Below are positions 23,001-33,794 of a DNA stretch of 64,000 nucleotides, piece after piece. A model generated the notes under the pieces. It searched no databases. It was not told the origin of the DNA and worked only from the letters and a program-made list of their open reading frames with translations. The stretch comes from Rallus limicola (lineage: Eukaryota; Chordata; Aves; Gruiformes; Rallidae). Each line of letters begins with the position of its first letter. Position 1 is the first letter of the stretch. Location: contig JAKCOZ010000001.1 in NCBI GenBank assembly GCA_022605955.1, positions 99,666,211 through 99,730,210 on the forward strand. Reading direction: 5' to 3'. The position numbers and the translations under genes are program-made.

Positions 23001-24954
23001 TTCTGTAAAGCTACAGCATGTCTGGTTGCAAAACCCCCATATTCTTTCTGAGTCTTTTTTCTGAGCTGGAGTGGGTTTTGCAGTGAGGAAAGGATGTTCT
23101 AGCAGCACAGTCAACTTTTATAGGAATGTTTCCTGGCATGCATTTCCATCAGCTGTCCCTTTAAACATGGCAAAGTTAAGAAATTACAGCCATAAATTAG
23201 CCATCTGGTAGCTGATGATTCATCTTTGTCCCTTAGAGATAGCAATTTTGCTTTTCTTTTCCTTAAAACCTGTGTTTGCATGTGCTCACAAGAGAATACA
23301 GTTTCAGGGGATTCAACGAGCTCAGGACTACTGTCCTCCTTTGACTTTCTCTTTTGCAAAAGCACTGGTAGTGGCAGGTGTTTCTAGGGCTAAACCATTT
23401 CCACATGTGAGTGAAGCCATTGTGGGTTTCAGCAGCCATGGATTTCAAAGCACTCAGTCCTGGTCTCCTTGACATTGGACTCATAAAATTATGCTGAAAA
23501 AGAGCTGAAAAAAGGTACACGCTTTCAAACAGGCTGTTTGAGGATAATGATATTAAGTCTTCCACTCTTTCTCAGCACTTTTTAATGAACGAGGGCAGGG
23601 GGACACAACTCAAAACATCTCTGGAAAGGGTTTCACGTAGTTGCACTCTCGGTCCTGTCCTGCCTGTTGGTCTTTGAGAAAATTAAATATGAATGAGGGA
23701 GGACTTGGAAAAGATCATTCTTCAATTTCTACAAGTCTTATTTTAAAGGAAAATGACCCATTGCTATAGTAGTGGTGCTAGCACACTTGCACACACACAC
23801 ACATACACAAAGTTCATCAGTGTTCTAGTTCTGCATTTACAGAGGAACCTGATATTTGTATACTAACAGGTGATAACTACTGAAGTTATAATTAGAATGT
23901 TTGGGAAGAGGGGGAAATGGTATAGTAATTAAGGTTGAGCTGTCCTTTAAATTCATCTCCATAACATTTAAATGCATTCATTAACTCAATACATAATTGT
24001 GAGGCATGCCATTAATGCAACAGTTCTGAATGTTTATCAAATTACTTCCAATCATCAGTGTATCTTGATGATGCCTGGCAATCCGGTGTATGGACATCAA
24101 TAAAATACTAATTATGAAATACTAATTGTAATCACTCCATAAGGTCTAAAAAGAAGCATCACTGTTTAAATTAAATTAAGTTAATTTTATTGACTTAATT
24201 ATTGAAGGATGAGCTGTTCCAAGCTGTAAAATTCTGAACTGACATTTCAAATTACTTCCATACTTATAATTAATGCCAATTCTTCTAAAAGCAAAGACCA
24301 CAAACGAATAGATGCTGGAGATAATAGGTCATGCAAATTAAAACACGCTTGCTCACCAACTGTTGAAAAATAGTTTGTTTAAAAACAAGTAGAGAGAAAA
24401 AAACCCAGAAGATCTATAATCTCGAGCTGTTTTTCAAGTAAGCCTGATCTATTTGTCACGTAGTCAGATAAACTGCAATTGCAATAGGAACTTTTTTTTA
24501 AAAGCTAGGCAAAATATGTAGGTAACTCAGAACTCGGTCTTATTTATTTATTTAGCCATCGTTCTCTGCAATCTCATTTCCCAGTCTCTGGGCTCACAGC
24601 TAACCCTAAAGCAATATATTTGATCATTAATCTTTTCATTCACAAAGTCTAGAGAATTAATAATGTAATGAATAGTGTGAGTTGAAGGAAATGTTGCTAC
24701 CCAAAGCTTACAGATATTTAAATAATCCTAGATTCGTTTTCCATTGCATTAGGAAGTATTTAACCCATGTTTGGCTTCTGCTTTTATAATGAATTAATGA
24801 AGTACAGACATGCTTATAACCTTACTCAGGATTTGTTCACAGTTAACTGATCAGTTTGTAAAATGATTATGCAAGCAAGCACAGTTTTATATTCAGACCT
24901 TGTTTCGTTTTATACAACCAAGAATAGCAGGACAGTTTGGAGGGGGTAGGGTGG
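20050..24954. other. Unassigned DNA with possible conserved non-coding segments
   Basis: No gene or transposon was recognised. The interval 23930-24420 is AT-rich, free of recognisable repeats and dense in TAAT/ATTA cores, with a POU octamer ATGCAAAT at 24331-24338. That is the look of a developmental enhancer, but conservation cannot be judged here. A short CA run lies near 23790-23808. Confidence 0.3.
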
Positions 24955-25536
24955 TGTGCTGCTTTGGGCTGGGAAGGAGCTAGTTTTATTCACAGTAGCT
25001 AGTGTGGGGCTGTATTTTGGATTTGTGATGAACACAGTGTTGGTAACGCAGAGATGTTTTGGTTACTGCTGAGCAGTGCTGACACAGAGCCAAAGCCTTT
25101 GCTGCTTCTCACCCCACCCCACCAGCACATAGGCTGGGGATGTACAAGATCTTGGGAGGGGAAACAGCCAGGACAGCTGACCCCAACTGACCAAAGAGAT
25201 ATCCCATATCATATGAAATCATGCTCAGCATGTAAAGCTGGAGGAGAGAAGAAGAAAGGGGAGGAGTGATGGAGTTTTGTCTTTTCAGGTAACATGTGCT
25301 GGAGTCCTGCTTTCCTTGAGCTGACTTAAAACCTGCCTGCCCATGGATAGGGGGTGAATGAATTCCTTGTTCTGCTTTGTTTGTGTGTGCAGCTTTTGCT
25401 TTACCATTAAACTGTCATTATCTCAACCCATGAGTTTTTTCACTTTTACCTTTCATATTCTCTCCCCGATCCTGCCAGGGTAAGTGAGCAAGTGGTTGTG
25501 TGGTGCTCAGCTGCTGTTGGGGGTTAAACCAGGACA
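24955..25536 (+). mobile_element. ERVK-like 5' LTR
   Basis: A 582-bp LTR opening TGTGCTGCTTTGGGCTGGG and closing GGGTTAAACCAGGACA. It is followed 8 bp later by a primer-binding site, so it is a 5' LTR rather than a solo. The TATA region is eroded to CATGTAAAG near 25220-25230. An ATTAAA polyadenylation-type hexamer is at 25406-25411, followed by 'ctgtcattatctcaaccca'. It differs from the downstream LTR at many positions, so the element is old or mosaic. Confidence 0.8.
25406..25411 (+). promoter_or_regulatory. Polyadenylation-type hexamer ATTAAA in the ERVK-like 5' LTR
   Basis: ATTAAA sits in 'ttaccattaaactgtcatta', the block that is best conserved among the ERVK-like LTRs in this window. 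The position, about 130 bp before the LTR end, suits an R-region polyadenylation signal. Confidence 0.5.
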
Positions 25537-25544
25537 GTTCTTTT

Positions 25545-25562
25545 TGGCACCGAACATGGGGC
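25545..25562 (+). other. Retroviral primer-binding site, tRNA-Lys type
   Basis: TGGCACCGAACATGGGGC begins 8 bp after the LTR end. From memory of the family it differs at three of 18 positions from the lysine-tRNA site TGGCGCCCAACGTGGGGC used by many betaretroviruses and ERVK elements, mostly by changes expected of CpG and point decay. It marks this as a proviral interior and supports the ERVK-like assignment. Confidence 0.75.
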
Positions 25563-25884
25563 TCAGGAGGGTTCAAGGTAATAACAGACTTGATCACAAT
25601 GTGCTAGATCATATTTATCGCTGCTATTGCTGTTTAGCTGTTAATTGTCAGGCTCCTGTGCTTGCCATGGAGCTTGCTGTATAGTAGAGTCTAGAGCTCG
25701 TTAGTGGCTGCCTGTTGCTTTCACTGCTTGCTGTGCTGCTGTACTGCTGATCATCTCACTGTGCTGTGCCTGCGAACATTCTGATAACAGCAACGGCCAT
25801 GAGCCTGGGCTGGCGGGTGGGCAGGGCATCACTGCTGTCTCTATGCTGCTGTACTGGGCAGGCTGGAGCTCCAGTGTGAACTTG

Positions 25885-26480
25885 TGTGAAAGGGACTGTG
25901 ACCTATGGATGAGTTCATGTGGGAGAAGAACATCCCTGAGCACTTGTGGCTGTGGATAAGCCCATGCCAGGGCAGGCACAATCACAAGGTGGCTGTGGAT
26001 GTGGTTATGTCTGTGCCACAGCAGGTGTAGCTCTGAAAGGACTGTGGCCCAAGGGTAATTCCATGCTGGAGAAGGTACACCTTGAATCACCTGTGGCTGT
26101 GGATAAGTCCATTCTGGAGTAGGTGCACTTTGAAGCAGTAGTGGCTGTGGTTGAGGTCATGCTGCAGCACCTCAAAGTGTATGGCCATGGATAAACCCAT
26201 GACAGAACATGGGCTTCCCGGGAGGGACTGCAGTCATGGAGCAATGGAGCAGGTTTACTTCTGAAAGAAACAATCACTGTGAGTAAGGCCATACTGGAGC
26301 AGGTACATCTCTCAAGGCATTGTCCCATGTGTCCCATGAAGGCCATGCTGGAACAGGTGTACCTCAAAGAGACTGTGGCTGTGGATCGGTCAACGCTGCA
26401 GCAGGAATTGCCCTGGAGAGACTGTGGTTCACAGATAAGGCTCCACTTGAAGCTGGTATGACTCTAAAGGACTGCAGTCT
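25885..26480 (+). repeat. Degenerate tandem array, units about 45-55 bp
   Basis: About a dozen imperfect units of the form 'ggactgtggctgtggataagtccatgctggagcaggt...'. Recognisable cores include 'catgctggagaaggtac' near 26070, 'catactggagcaggtac' near 26289 and 'catgctggaacaggtg' near 26345. The unit length varies and two units are fused or deleted. The antisense frame (26367-26005) reads as Cys/Ser-rich repeats, which reflects the array and not a gene. Related units occur inside the family A LTRs. Confidence 0.75.
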
Positions 26481-26848
26481 GTTGAAAAGTCCAAGCAAGG
26501 GTCAAAGGTAAAGGTTCAATGCAACATTAAACCCAAAGGTAACAGGGTGGAGATTTTAATGGAGATACATTTAAATAGTTGTAATCCAGGATTTGAGTAG
26601 GAATTACTGTAGCAGGAAACTCCTAAACCAAGGGAGGACAAGCCTTACAAGAAGAATTGTAACAGTGACCTGACCTGAACTTTGCACCTGTCTTTGGTGC
26701 ATTTTATGGGCATTTTACAGCGGTGGTCCACAGATCAAGGGAATGATAGCTGTGTATCAAAGGATGGGAAACAGTGTGAGGGTTAATGAGGATGTATTAG
26801 TGTGGGACCTGTGCCTGCTGAAAATGGTGTGGAATAAGAGGTAGAGAA

Positions 26849-27190
26849 TGTGCTGGTTTTGGCTGGGATAGAGTTAATTTTCTTCATAGTAGCTTTTATG
26901 GAGCTGTGTTTTAGATTTGAGCTGAAAACAGTGTTGGTAGCACAGAGATGTTTTCATTATTGGTGAACAGTGCTTGCACAGGGTCAAGGCCTTTTCTGCT
27001 CCTCACACCACCAGCAAGTAGGTTGGGGGTACACAAGAAGCTGGGAGGGGACACAGCCGGGACAGCTGACCCCAACTGACCAAGTGGACATTCCATACCA
27101 TATGATGTCCTGCTCAGTTTATAAAACTGGGTGAGGAAGAAGGAAGGCGGGGATGTTTGTCTTTCCAGGTAATCGTCACACAGCATCTGG
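26849..27190 (+). mobile_element. ERVK-like 3' LTR, truncated
   Basis: Opens TGTGCTGGTTTTGGCTGGGATAGAG and matches the 5' LTR through 'tgaccccaactgaccaa' and 'tgtctttccaggtaa', then loses similarity at about 27190, so roughly the last 240 bp are missing. A good TATA box TATAAAA lies at 27120-27126, better preserved than in the 5' copy. Because the 3' end is lost, no target-site duplication can be tested. Confidence 0.8.
27120..27126 (+). promoter_or_regulatory. TATA box in the ERVK-like 3' LTR
   Basis: TATAAAA in 'gctcagtttataaaactggg', about 270 bp from the LTR start and at the position where other copies have degraded versions. Whether it drives transcription is unknown. Confidence 0.45.
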
Positions 27191-29000
27191 GTTGAGGCAA
27201 GGTTTTGGTGCCTCACAGTAGAAGCAATGGCTGCTTGATGCCTGCAGACTATTTAGAAGGCATATTGCTGAGTCTCTTTATGCTGTCAGAGATACTGCAT
27301 CTGTGCATATGAGGATAATCTGACTTTTTCAAGTCTTCTTTAGTGCATCACTGAGAGCTAAGCTTTATTTTTAACGACATACTAACTGGGATAAATGGGA
27401 CAGAGCTAAGATATCTTAGGCAAGCTAAGAGCTTGATTTTGGCAGAATGCATGATGTGATTAACTAAAACTGTATCTGTTCTGGATTATTTCAGAGTCAA
27501 ATTCCTGTGAGTATAGCTTGAATTAGGTATTTCCAAATGGTCTCAGACATGTTTAAATCTGTATAAAATGTAATTCATGTTCTCCAGGTTTTCACCTATA
27601 AGCATTAATAATTAATTGAAAGGAATGTGATTGAATTTTCAATACTTTGAAATAATGAGGTTAAATTATATTATGAGAATGTTTTCCAGTTAAGGTGTAA
27701 TCAATAATAAAGGTGAAATTAAGGCCTATCTTAACTCCTGGTATGCTTTCGTTTGGAAAGAAATGAGATTTCAAACTGTGGAAGAGCATAAGTTATTCAG
27801 AGCCCACAGTAATATATCAAAAGCTTCAAAATCCAGTATTTTTGAAGTTAGCTAATTAAGTTTACTGGGAAAGCTATTCTGATAGGAGCATACTCATATG
27901 CAGAACTCAATGTATACCGGTTCAAGCAATCAGCATTACATTTTTACAATTAAATTTTGCAATGAAATTAGAAGCTGTTTTAAAACAGGATAAAAAAACT
28001 AGCTCAATGTCTTTGACCTCAGCAGACCCTCAGCAAGGCTTTTGCTTACAGCAATCAAACACCTGAAAGGGTAAATACTCAACTATCAAAAAAAACCAGA
28101 ATTGTTATTCCTGACTCATTATTAGTCATAGCTTAACAGCTGATGAAAATTTTATTTTTTTAGGTTTACAAGAACTTTATTGGGGCAATATCCTGTAAGG
28201 TCTTGGTCTTTAGATTTCCCTGTTATATCATATTTACAAATGCTTGTGTAAAGATGCAGCAGCACCTACTATATGCAGGTATGTATGCCCAAATCTCATT
28301 TTTACAAGTAGTTATTAATTACTAGTGTTAGTAAGTTGTGCTTCTGTCCTTTTCCCCCCCCCAAAAAAAACACAAAGGCACACCCCCCTGATACACAGCA
28401 TTCATGTTGGATTATTTGCATTCAAAGATTTATTAATGGTTTAGACTAGGATGTTTCACATACTGGGGTCTAGTCTAGGACTTTTAAAACCAATTTTTTT
28501 CATTCATGTATTTGTGTTAGCAATGTTTTCAAACTGCCATTGGGCTGCTCCAGCAGTATTGATTGGAATCACAAATTGGTCTAATTACTGTATTAGAATA
28601 TTTCCAATTGGATCTATGCAGACGGCAGTGGACATCTTGACCAACCATGATGCCATGCAGAACTCAATAACCTGCTATCAGGTATTTTGATTCTTCAGCT
28701 GTTTTCTAGATAAGCAGAACAATTTTTCTCCTGTCAACACAGGCACCTCTACACTTGCCCTCATTTGAAGTCTGAGGAATCTTCTCTATAGAGGTCCTTC
28801 TTCCTGTGAGAGATTTTGCAATTTTATCACACTCTGATAAACAGATTTTCTTTTTTAAATATTCCCACACATTGTTTTAGAAGGCACTCATCCCAACATC
28901 ACCTGAACTGTAGGTACAGTGGCTGTATTCCACCATCCAGATTATCAGTGACAAACACTGGACAGTTTCAAGGTCTTCACTGATGCCTACTGTCATAAAC
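27191..29000. other. Unassigned AT-rich DNA
   Basis: No gene or repeat was recognised. 27590-27730 is ATTA-rich with no recognisable repeat. A 79-codon open frame at 28451-28690 (MFHILGSSLGLLKP...) has no recognisable domain. It ends next to 'tatcag/gtattt', which resembles a splice donor but is unsupported. Confidence 0.3.
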
Positions 29001-30115
29001 CCATAGAATCATAAAATAATAGACTCACAGAATGGTTTGGGTTGGAAGGAATCTTAAAGATCACCTAGTTCTCCCTACCATGGACCAGAGCAGGTGTTTC
29101 AAGTCTGTCAAGGTCCTTCTGGAAGGTATCTCTTCCCTTGACCACACAACACAGTCTGGTGTCACTTGCATATCTGTTTGGGGTACACTCAATCCTACTG
29201 TCCATGTCACTGGCTAAGATGTTGAATAATGATGGTCCCAGTACTGACCCCTGAGGAACACCACTCAACCACTGATCTCCATTTAGACTTTGAGCCATTC
29301 ACCACAACCCTTGAATACAACCAGCCAACCAGTTCCTTGTCCACTTAGCGGTCCATCCATCAAACCTGTATCTCTCCAATTTAGAGACAAGGATATTACA
29401 TCGGACACTGTCAAATGCTTTGTACAAATTATATCAGTTGCTCTTCCCTTATCCACCAATAATGCAACCCTGTCGTAGAAGGCCACCAGATTTGTCAGAC
29501 ACTATTTACCCTTAATGAAGCCATGTTGGCTGTCACCAGTCACCTCCTTATCTTCCATTAGCCCGAACATAGATTCCAGGAGGATTTTCTCTGTGATCTT
29601 GCAGGGCACAGAGGTAAATGTTACCAGCCTGTAGGTTCCTGGGTCTTAGTTTTTTTTCCCTTTTTTAAAAATGGGGGTTATGTTTCCCCTTTTCCAGTTA
29701 TTGGGAATTTCACTGGACTGCCATGACTCAAATGAATAGTGGCTTAGACACAATCTGCCCTCAGAGATGCATTTCATTGGGTCCCATGGTCTTGTGATGT
29801 ACCTTCAGACTTCTTAGACATTTTTGAATCTTATCCTCTTCCACAGTGTCAGTTTTTCATTCTCCCAGTCCCTGCTTTTTCCTTCTGCAGCTTGAATGGT
29901 GTGGCTTGAGCACTTGCTGATGAAGACTGAGGAAATAAAGTTGTTAAGTACCTCAGCATTCTCCATATCCCAGGTAATCAGGTCTTCTGTTTCCTTCTGG
30001 ATAGGGTCCATATCTTCCTTTTATCACTGACATACCTATAGAAACTTTGGTTGGTGACAACAGTTGGTTTCTTTTTACAGACCTTACAGGAACAATGTGA
30101 GCAGTGTCATCTAAC
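29001..30115 (-). mobile_element. CR1 LINE with RT remnant and internal 3' deletion, antisense
   Basis: On the minus strand this holds the N-terminal part of the CR1 reverse-transcriptase region (30011-29814, with DMENAEVLNNFISSVF), a middle with frameshifts and stops, and the motif [18 protein letters not shown]. The catalytic box appears as YASD instead of FADD. Shortly after DLDRLE the sequence jumps directly to the CR1 3' UTR ('ccatagaatcataaaataat...gttggaaggaatcttaaagatcacctag' on the plus strand), so the thumb and C-terminal region is missing. It is inactive. Confidence 0.88.
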
Positions 30116-31829
30116 TCTGAAAAAAAAGCCAGCTGTTAGATAGTAAGACTCTGTTATCTTAAGGAACATAACAAAGCCACAAGAATGAGAAGAATATCTT
30201 TGGGTATTTGTTGTTAACGTCACAAGTCCTTGGAGTACAATGAGGAAACCCTTGCTAACCTATGGCAGTTCTCTAGCTTTGTGGCTCTGTGAAACATACT
30301 CCTTCAGCATACCTCCAAGCTACATTGATTACTGTGGATTCACTACTATCCCATATTCACTAGAGGTAATATGACATGGACTATAGGAAAATTATAAGTG
30401 GAGGATTTTCAGAAACTAACAGCTGGTTTTGCTAATGAAAAATGGAAACAGTGTTCAGTGGTTTCTGAACACAAGGATTACTGCCCTGAGTCCTGTTCTT
30501 CTGTGTGATACAGTATCTCTTGGCTTCTTTGGTTAATGAAGTTCTATACTGAACACGTGAATAGATGAAAAGCCAATTTTGCTACAGCTGAAGTAGCTGT
30601 AAGATCACAGTAGGGTGTATTTGGAAGACTGAGATGGAAATGGAAATGTCTAAATGCCATGAAAATGTTGAACAATGTCTACCTTGTGGTATAAGAACTT
30701 TCTGTATTTTACAGTACATTAACTGCACAGATTTTGTCATGCTAAACTTTTCCTTTTAAACACTGCAATTTCTCATGCTTTTTCTTTAATCGTCTATGAC
30801 AACGTGAAAAATTTCTAATGAAACTTCATTTGCCTCAGGAAAATTACCATTTTAGAAAACATTGGAGGTACTAATGATATTAGCAGCACAAACTGTCAGT
30901 CAGAACAAGAAAAGGCAAAGCAAGCCAAACTTTGGATTGACACACTATAAACAAACAAAGCTGTTCAAATTTTACAGCAGGGAGAGGCACACATGCAAGA
31001 TTATGCCTTGAACAACAGGAAGATGAAGACTTACACCTACAGTAATCATTCTGTGCCTAGTGGAAATGTCATGCCTGAAGAAGAGGGTGGGAGTTTCAGA
31101 ACTCATTGTTCTCCTCATCCTGGGTTATGAACCAGGCTTCTGGGCAAAAAACTGTGGAGGGAGCTATTGCTTTTCAAAAGCAGAGTTCACTGTGGGATGA
31201 AGGATACAGCCAGGTTCTGATAATACTGGCAGTTGCAATGTTTATAAAAATATTTCTGTAGCACAATTTCCAGCAAAATTATTGTCTCAGGCCTGTTTTG
31301 CATACTCTTTGTCCTTCTCCCTTATCACTTGTCGGTGTCTTGTCTCACAGCAAAGCTCTTCCTTTCTTCTTCTTCTTAGACATGGACTGGGAAGTTGACC
31401 ACTGAGTCTAACTGAACACTATTCCAACTAGGCCAGGAGGTTTTTGGCCTTGGCTGTTACCAGGATTCAACTTTATTTTCTTAGGAAAGTTGATGGAATT
31501 TTAAAAAGTTGTTATTGCACCTATTTCAGTTTCCATGGGAACACTGATAAAACATTTCAATTCTTCCATAATCTCTTCTCATTATCTTCCGGAAGATAAG
31601 TCATCTGCTATCTAATTTTCTAGGCATCTAAGCACTTATTTCAAGTAATGTCTGGATTTTTTTCACTCTTCTTTATTAGCAGAAATTTGGGAACTGCTTG
31701 TGTGCCATTTGCATAGTCTCACCACACCTGACTTTGTATGTCACTGGTTAAAACAAAGGGTGTAAAGAAAGCATAGTTTGTGGGTATAAATCTCAAGATA
31801 AAGAAAATTGGGACAGAATTAGTAAACAG
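30116..31829. other. Unassigned DNA
   Basis: No gene or repeat was recognised; sequence is moderately AT-rich with no long open frame. Confidence 0.4.
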
Positions 31830-31875
31830 AAACATAGAATCATTTAGGTTAGAACAGACCTTTAAAGGTTTAATA
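31830..31875 (-). mobile_element. Tiny CR1 3'-end fragment, antisense
   Basis: 'acatagaatcatttaggttagaacagacctttaaagg' is the antisense of the terminal CR1 3' UTR. Only the last 45 bp or so are present, an extreme 5' truncation. Confidence 0.65.
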
Positions 31876-32065
31876 GGTTGGTATTTGTTCTGCACGGCTG
31901 GAAAGAACTTCCATCAGAGATGTGATATAGGAAACTGAAAGGAGAAGGTTGTTCATGCATTCAAAGGTCAGAGAAGACACACCAAGGTCATGGTATGTCT
32001 TTTCATGATATGCCCTAGAATGCTATGGCATCTCCAGGATTCCCAGACTGATAAGTGAGTATGAA

Positions 32066-32200
32066 ATCATAGAATCATACAATATCCTGAGTTGGAAGGG
32101 ATCCCATTGAGTCCAACTCCTGGCTCCACACAGGGCCAGCCAAGTCACAGCATGTGGCTGAGTGCATCATCCAGATGTCACTGTTGAATTTAATTCAGAC
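32066..32200 (-). mobile_element. CR1 LINE 3' fragment, antisense
   Basis: 'atcatagaatcatacaatatcctgagttggaagggatcc...gagtccaactcctggctccacacagg' is the reverse complement of a CR1 3' UTR variant, distinct in wording from the copy 200 bp upstream. The 5' limit is approximate. Confidence 0.75.
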
Positions 32201-32290
32201 AACAATGGATCAATTCACATAAGGTGTACCAAAAACACTCTGCAGTGACAGTCCTGTATCTTAGGAGCCAGTCATCTTAATAAACTATTG

Positions 32291-32675
32291 TGTTTTGGGT
32301 TTGCATGGCAAGGTTTTGGTAGTGTGTGTCGAGGGGGTGCTGCAGGGGTGGCTTCTACAAGAAGCTTCTAGGGGCTTCCCCTAGGCCTAACAGAGCCAAT
32401 ACCAACCAGCTCAAGGCCAGACCTGCCACTGACCAAGGTCAAGCCAATCAGCAGTGTGGTCATAGCGCCTCTGTGTTAACATATTTAAGAGGAAAAAGAC
32501 CCAAAAAGTGTAAGTGGGAGGTTTCTGCTGCCAGAGCAAGGAGTGAGAACATGTAGTGAATTTTGCAGACACCAAAGTCAGTGAAGGGGGAGGGGGAAGA
32601 GGCGCTTCTGGCACCAGAGGAGAGTGATAGTGCTTTTGTGGTCATCTGGCCTCCAACCAGGGTAAACCCACCAGA
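32291..32675 (+). mobile_element. Family A LTR lacking the internal array
   Basis: Opens TGTTTTGGGTTTGCATGGCAAGG and closes GGTAAACCCACCAGA. It contains 'ctcaaggccagacctgccactgaccaagg', a TATA-like 'catatttaagagg' (about 32480-32491) and 'cttctggcaccagaggagagtgatag', and then goes straight to the 3' terminal block. The middle 450-750 bp seen in other copies, including the unit array, is absent. No clear target-site duplication. Confidence 0.7.
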
Positions 32676-32754
32676 GTAAGTCAGGAAAGCATCTGACAAC
32701 CTTGATGCATTGGAGTTTCCCTGTCTGAGAGTATCACTGGACCAAAGAATGAGA

Positions 32755-32785
32755 ATAAACAAGAACAAGAACAAGAATAAGAATT
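32755..32785. repeat. (ACAAGA)n short tandem repeat
   Basis: 'ataaacaagaacaagaacaagaataagaa': four to five imperfect 6-bp units between the two family A LTRs. Confidence 0.7.
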
Positions 32786-32962
32786 TCTGAGAATATAGAG
32801 TGAGATTAAGTAATTTTTATATTGTCTTATTTCTATTCTGTTATATAGCCAGGATTTTTTTCTGTAAGACTTCTCTTTATCTGTAACTAGCTAAATCCCA
32901 GTTTGACACTGGAGAAAAGTGGCTAGAGGAAGTTGACAACACGGGGAGAAATCCCAAATGGG

Positions 32963-33794
32963 TGTACTGGGTTTACATGGCAAGATTTAGGTGGGAGACA
33001 CAGAGGTAACTTCTGTGAGAGGACACCAAAAACTTCCTCAATGTCCAAACAGAGGTGATGGCAGCTGGCTCCAAGACAGACCTGCCACTGGACAAGTCCA
33101 AGCCCAAGTCCATCAGTGATTCTGGTGGTACCTCTGCTATAAAATATTCAAGAAGGGGTAAAAAATGCTGCACAGCAACCAGAGAGAGGAGGAAGAAGAT
33201 GTGAGAAACTCTGTAGGCACCAAATTCAGTGCTGAAGGAAGGGGAGGAGCAAAGGTTTCCCTACAGCCCATGTAGAAGACCATGGTGCAGCAAGCTGTTC
33301 CCCTGCAGCTCATGAAGGATGATGGGGAGCCAATAGTCCTTGCAGCCCATGGAGGGGCCCATGCCTGAGCAGGTCTATTCACCTGAAGGAGGCTGTTGAC
33401 CTGTTGGGAAGCCCACACTGCAGAAAGCTCCTGGAAGGACCTACAGCCCAAGGAAAGATGACCCCATGCTGGAGCAGGTTTTCTGACAGGACTTGTGACA
33501 TCATGGAGGACCCATGCTGGAGCAGTATGGCCCCAAATGTCTGGAAGAGACCCACTCTGGAGCTGGTCATGAAGAACTGCAGCCTGTGGAAGGACTCACA
33601 CACGGAGAATTTTATGGAGGTCTGTCTCCTATGAGAAAGACCCCATGCTGGAGCAAGGGAAGACTGTGAGGAGTCTTACCCCCGAGGAGGAAGAAACATC
33701 ACTGTATTTTTTTCTCCCTTGTCCAGCTGAAAAGGGGGAGTGACAGAGTGGCTTTGGTGGGCACCTGACCTCCAGCCAGCGTCAACCCACCACA
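32963..33794 (+). mobile_element. Family A LTR with internal unit array
   Basis: An 832-bp LTR opening TGTACTGGGTTTACATGGCAAG and closing CAGCGTCAACCCACCACA. A TATA box TATAAAA lies at 33138-33144. Between about 33255 and 33665 are roughly nine degenerate units with cores such as 'ccatgctggagcaggtt' (33469), 'cccatgctggagcag' (33512) and 'ccatgctggagcaagg' (33648). It lies 287 bp downstream of, and in the same orientation as, the array-less copy. The two copies differ enough to be separate insertions. Confidence 0.8.
33138..33144 (+). promoter_or_regulatory. TATA box of a family A LTR
   Basis: TATAAAA in 'cctctgctataaaatattc', about 175 bp from the LTR start. The best TATA among the family A copies here. 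It sets LTR orientation and places the unit array downstream of the presumed start site. Confidence 0.5.

Larger units (their letters stand above)
25537..26848 (+). mobile_element. Non-coding interior of an ERVK-like element
   Basis: A 1.3-kb interior between two LTRs with no recognisable gag, pro, pol or env. After the primer-binding site come about 330 bp of non-coding leader-like sequence, a degenerate tandem array (about 25885-26480), about 350 bp of unique sequence, and a purine-rich run (AATAAGAGGTAGAGAA, 26833-26848) directly before the 3' LTR that can serve as polypurine tract. It thus keeps cis signals but has no coding capacity, consistent with a non-autonomous element copied by enzymes of a related ERVK. 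Confidence 0.7.

Noticed and set aside
25545..25562. Possible tRNA gene segment
   Set aside because: Only the 18-nt complement of a tRNA 3' end is present, immediately after an LTR: a primer-binding site, not a tRNA gene.
26005..26367. A 120-codon Cys/Ser/Thr-rich minus-strand frame resembling a repeat protein
   Set aside because: Antisense translation of the tandem array inside the ERVK-like element. Periodicity follows the DNA units.
25885..26480. Regularly spaced repeats reminiscent of a CRISPR array
   Set aside because: Units are contiguous and degenerate with no identical repeats or unique spacers, and the context is a vertebrate endogenous retrovirus.
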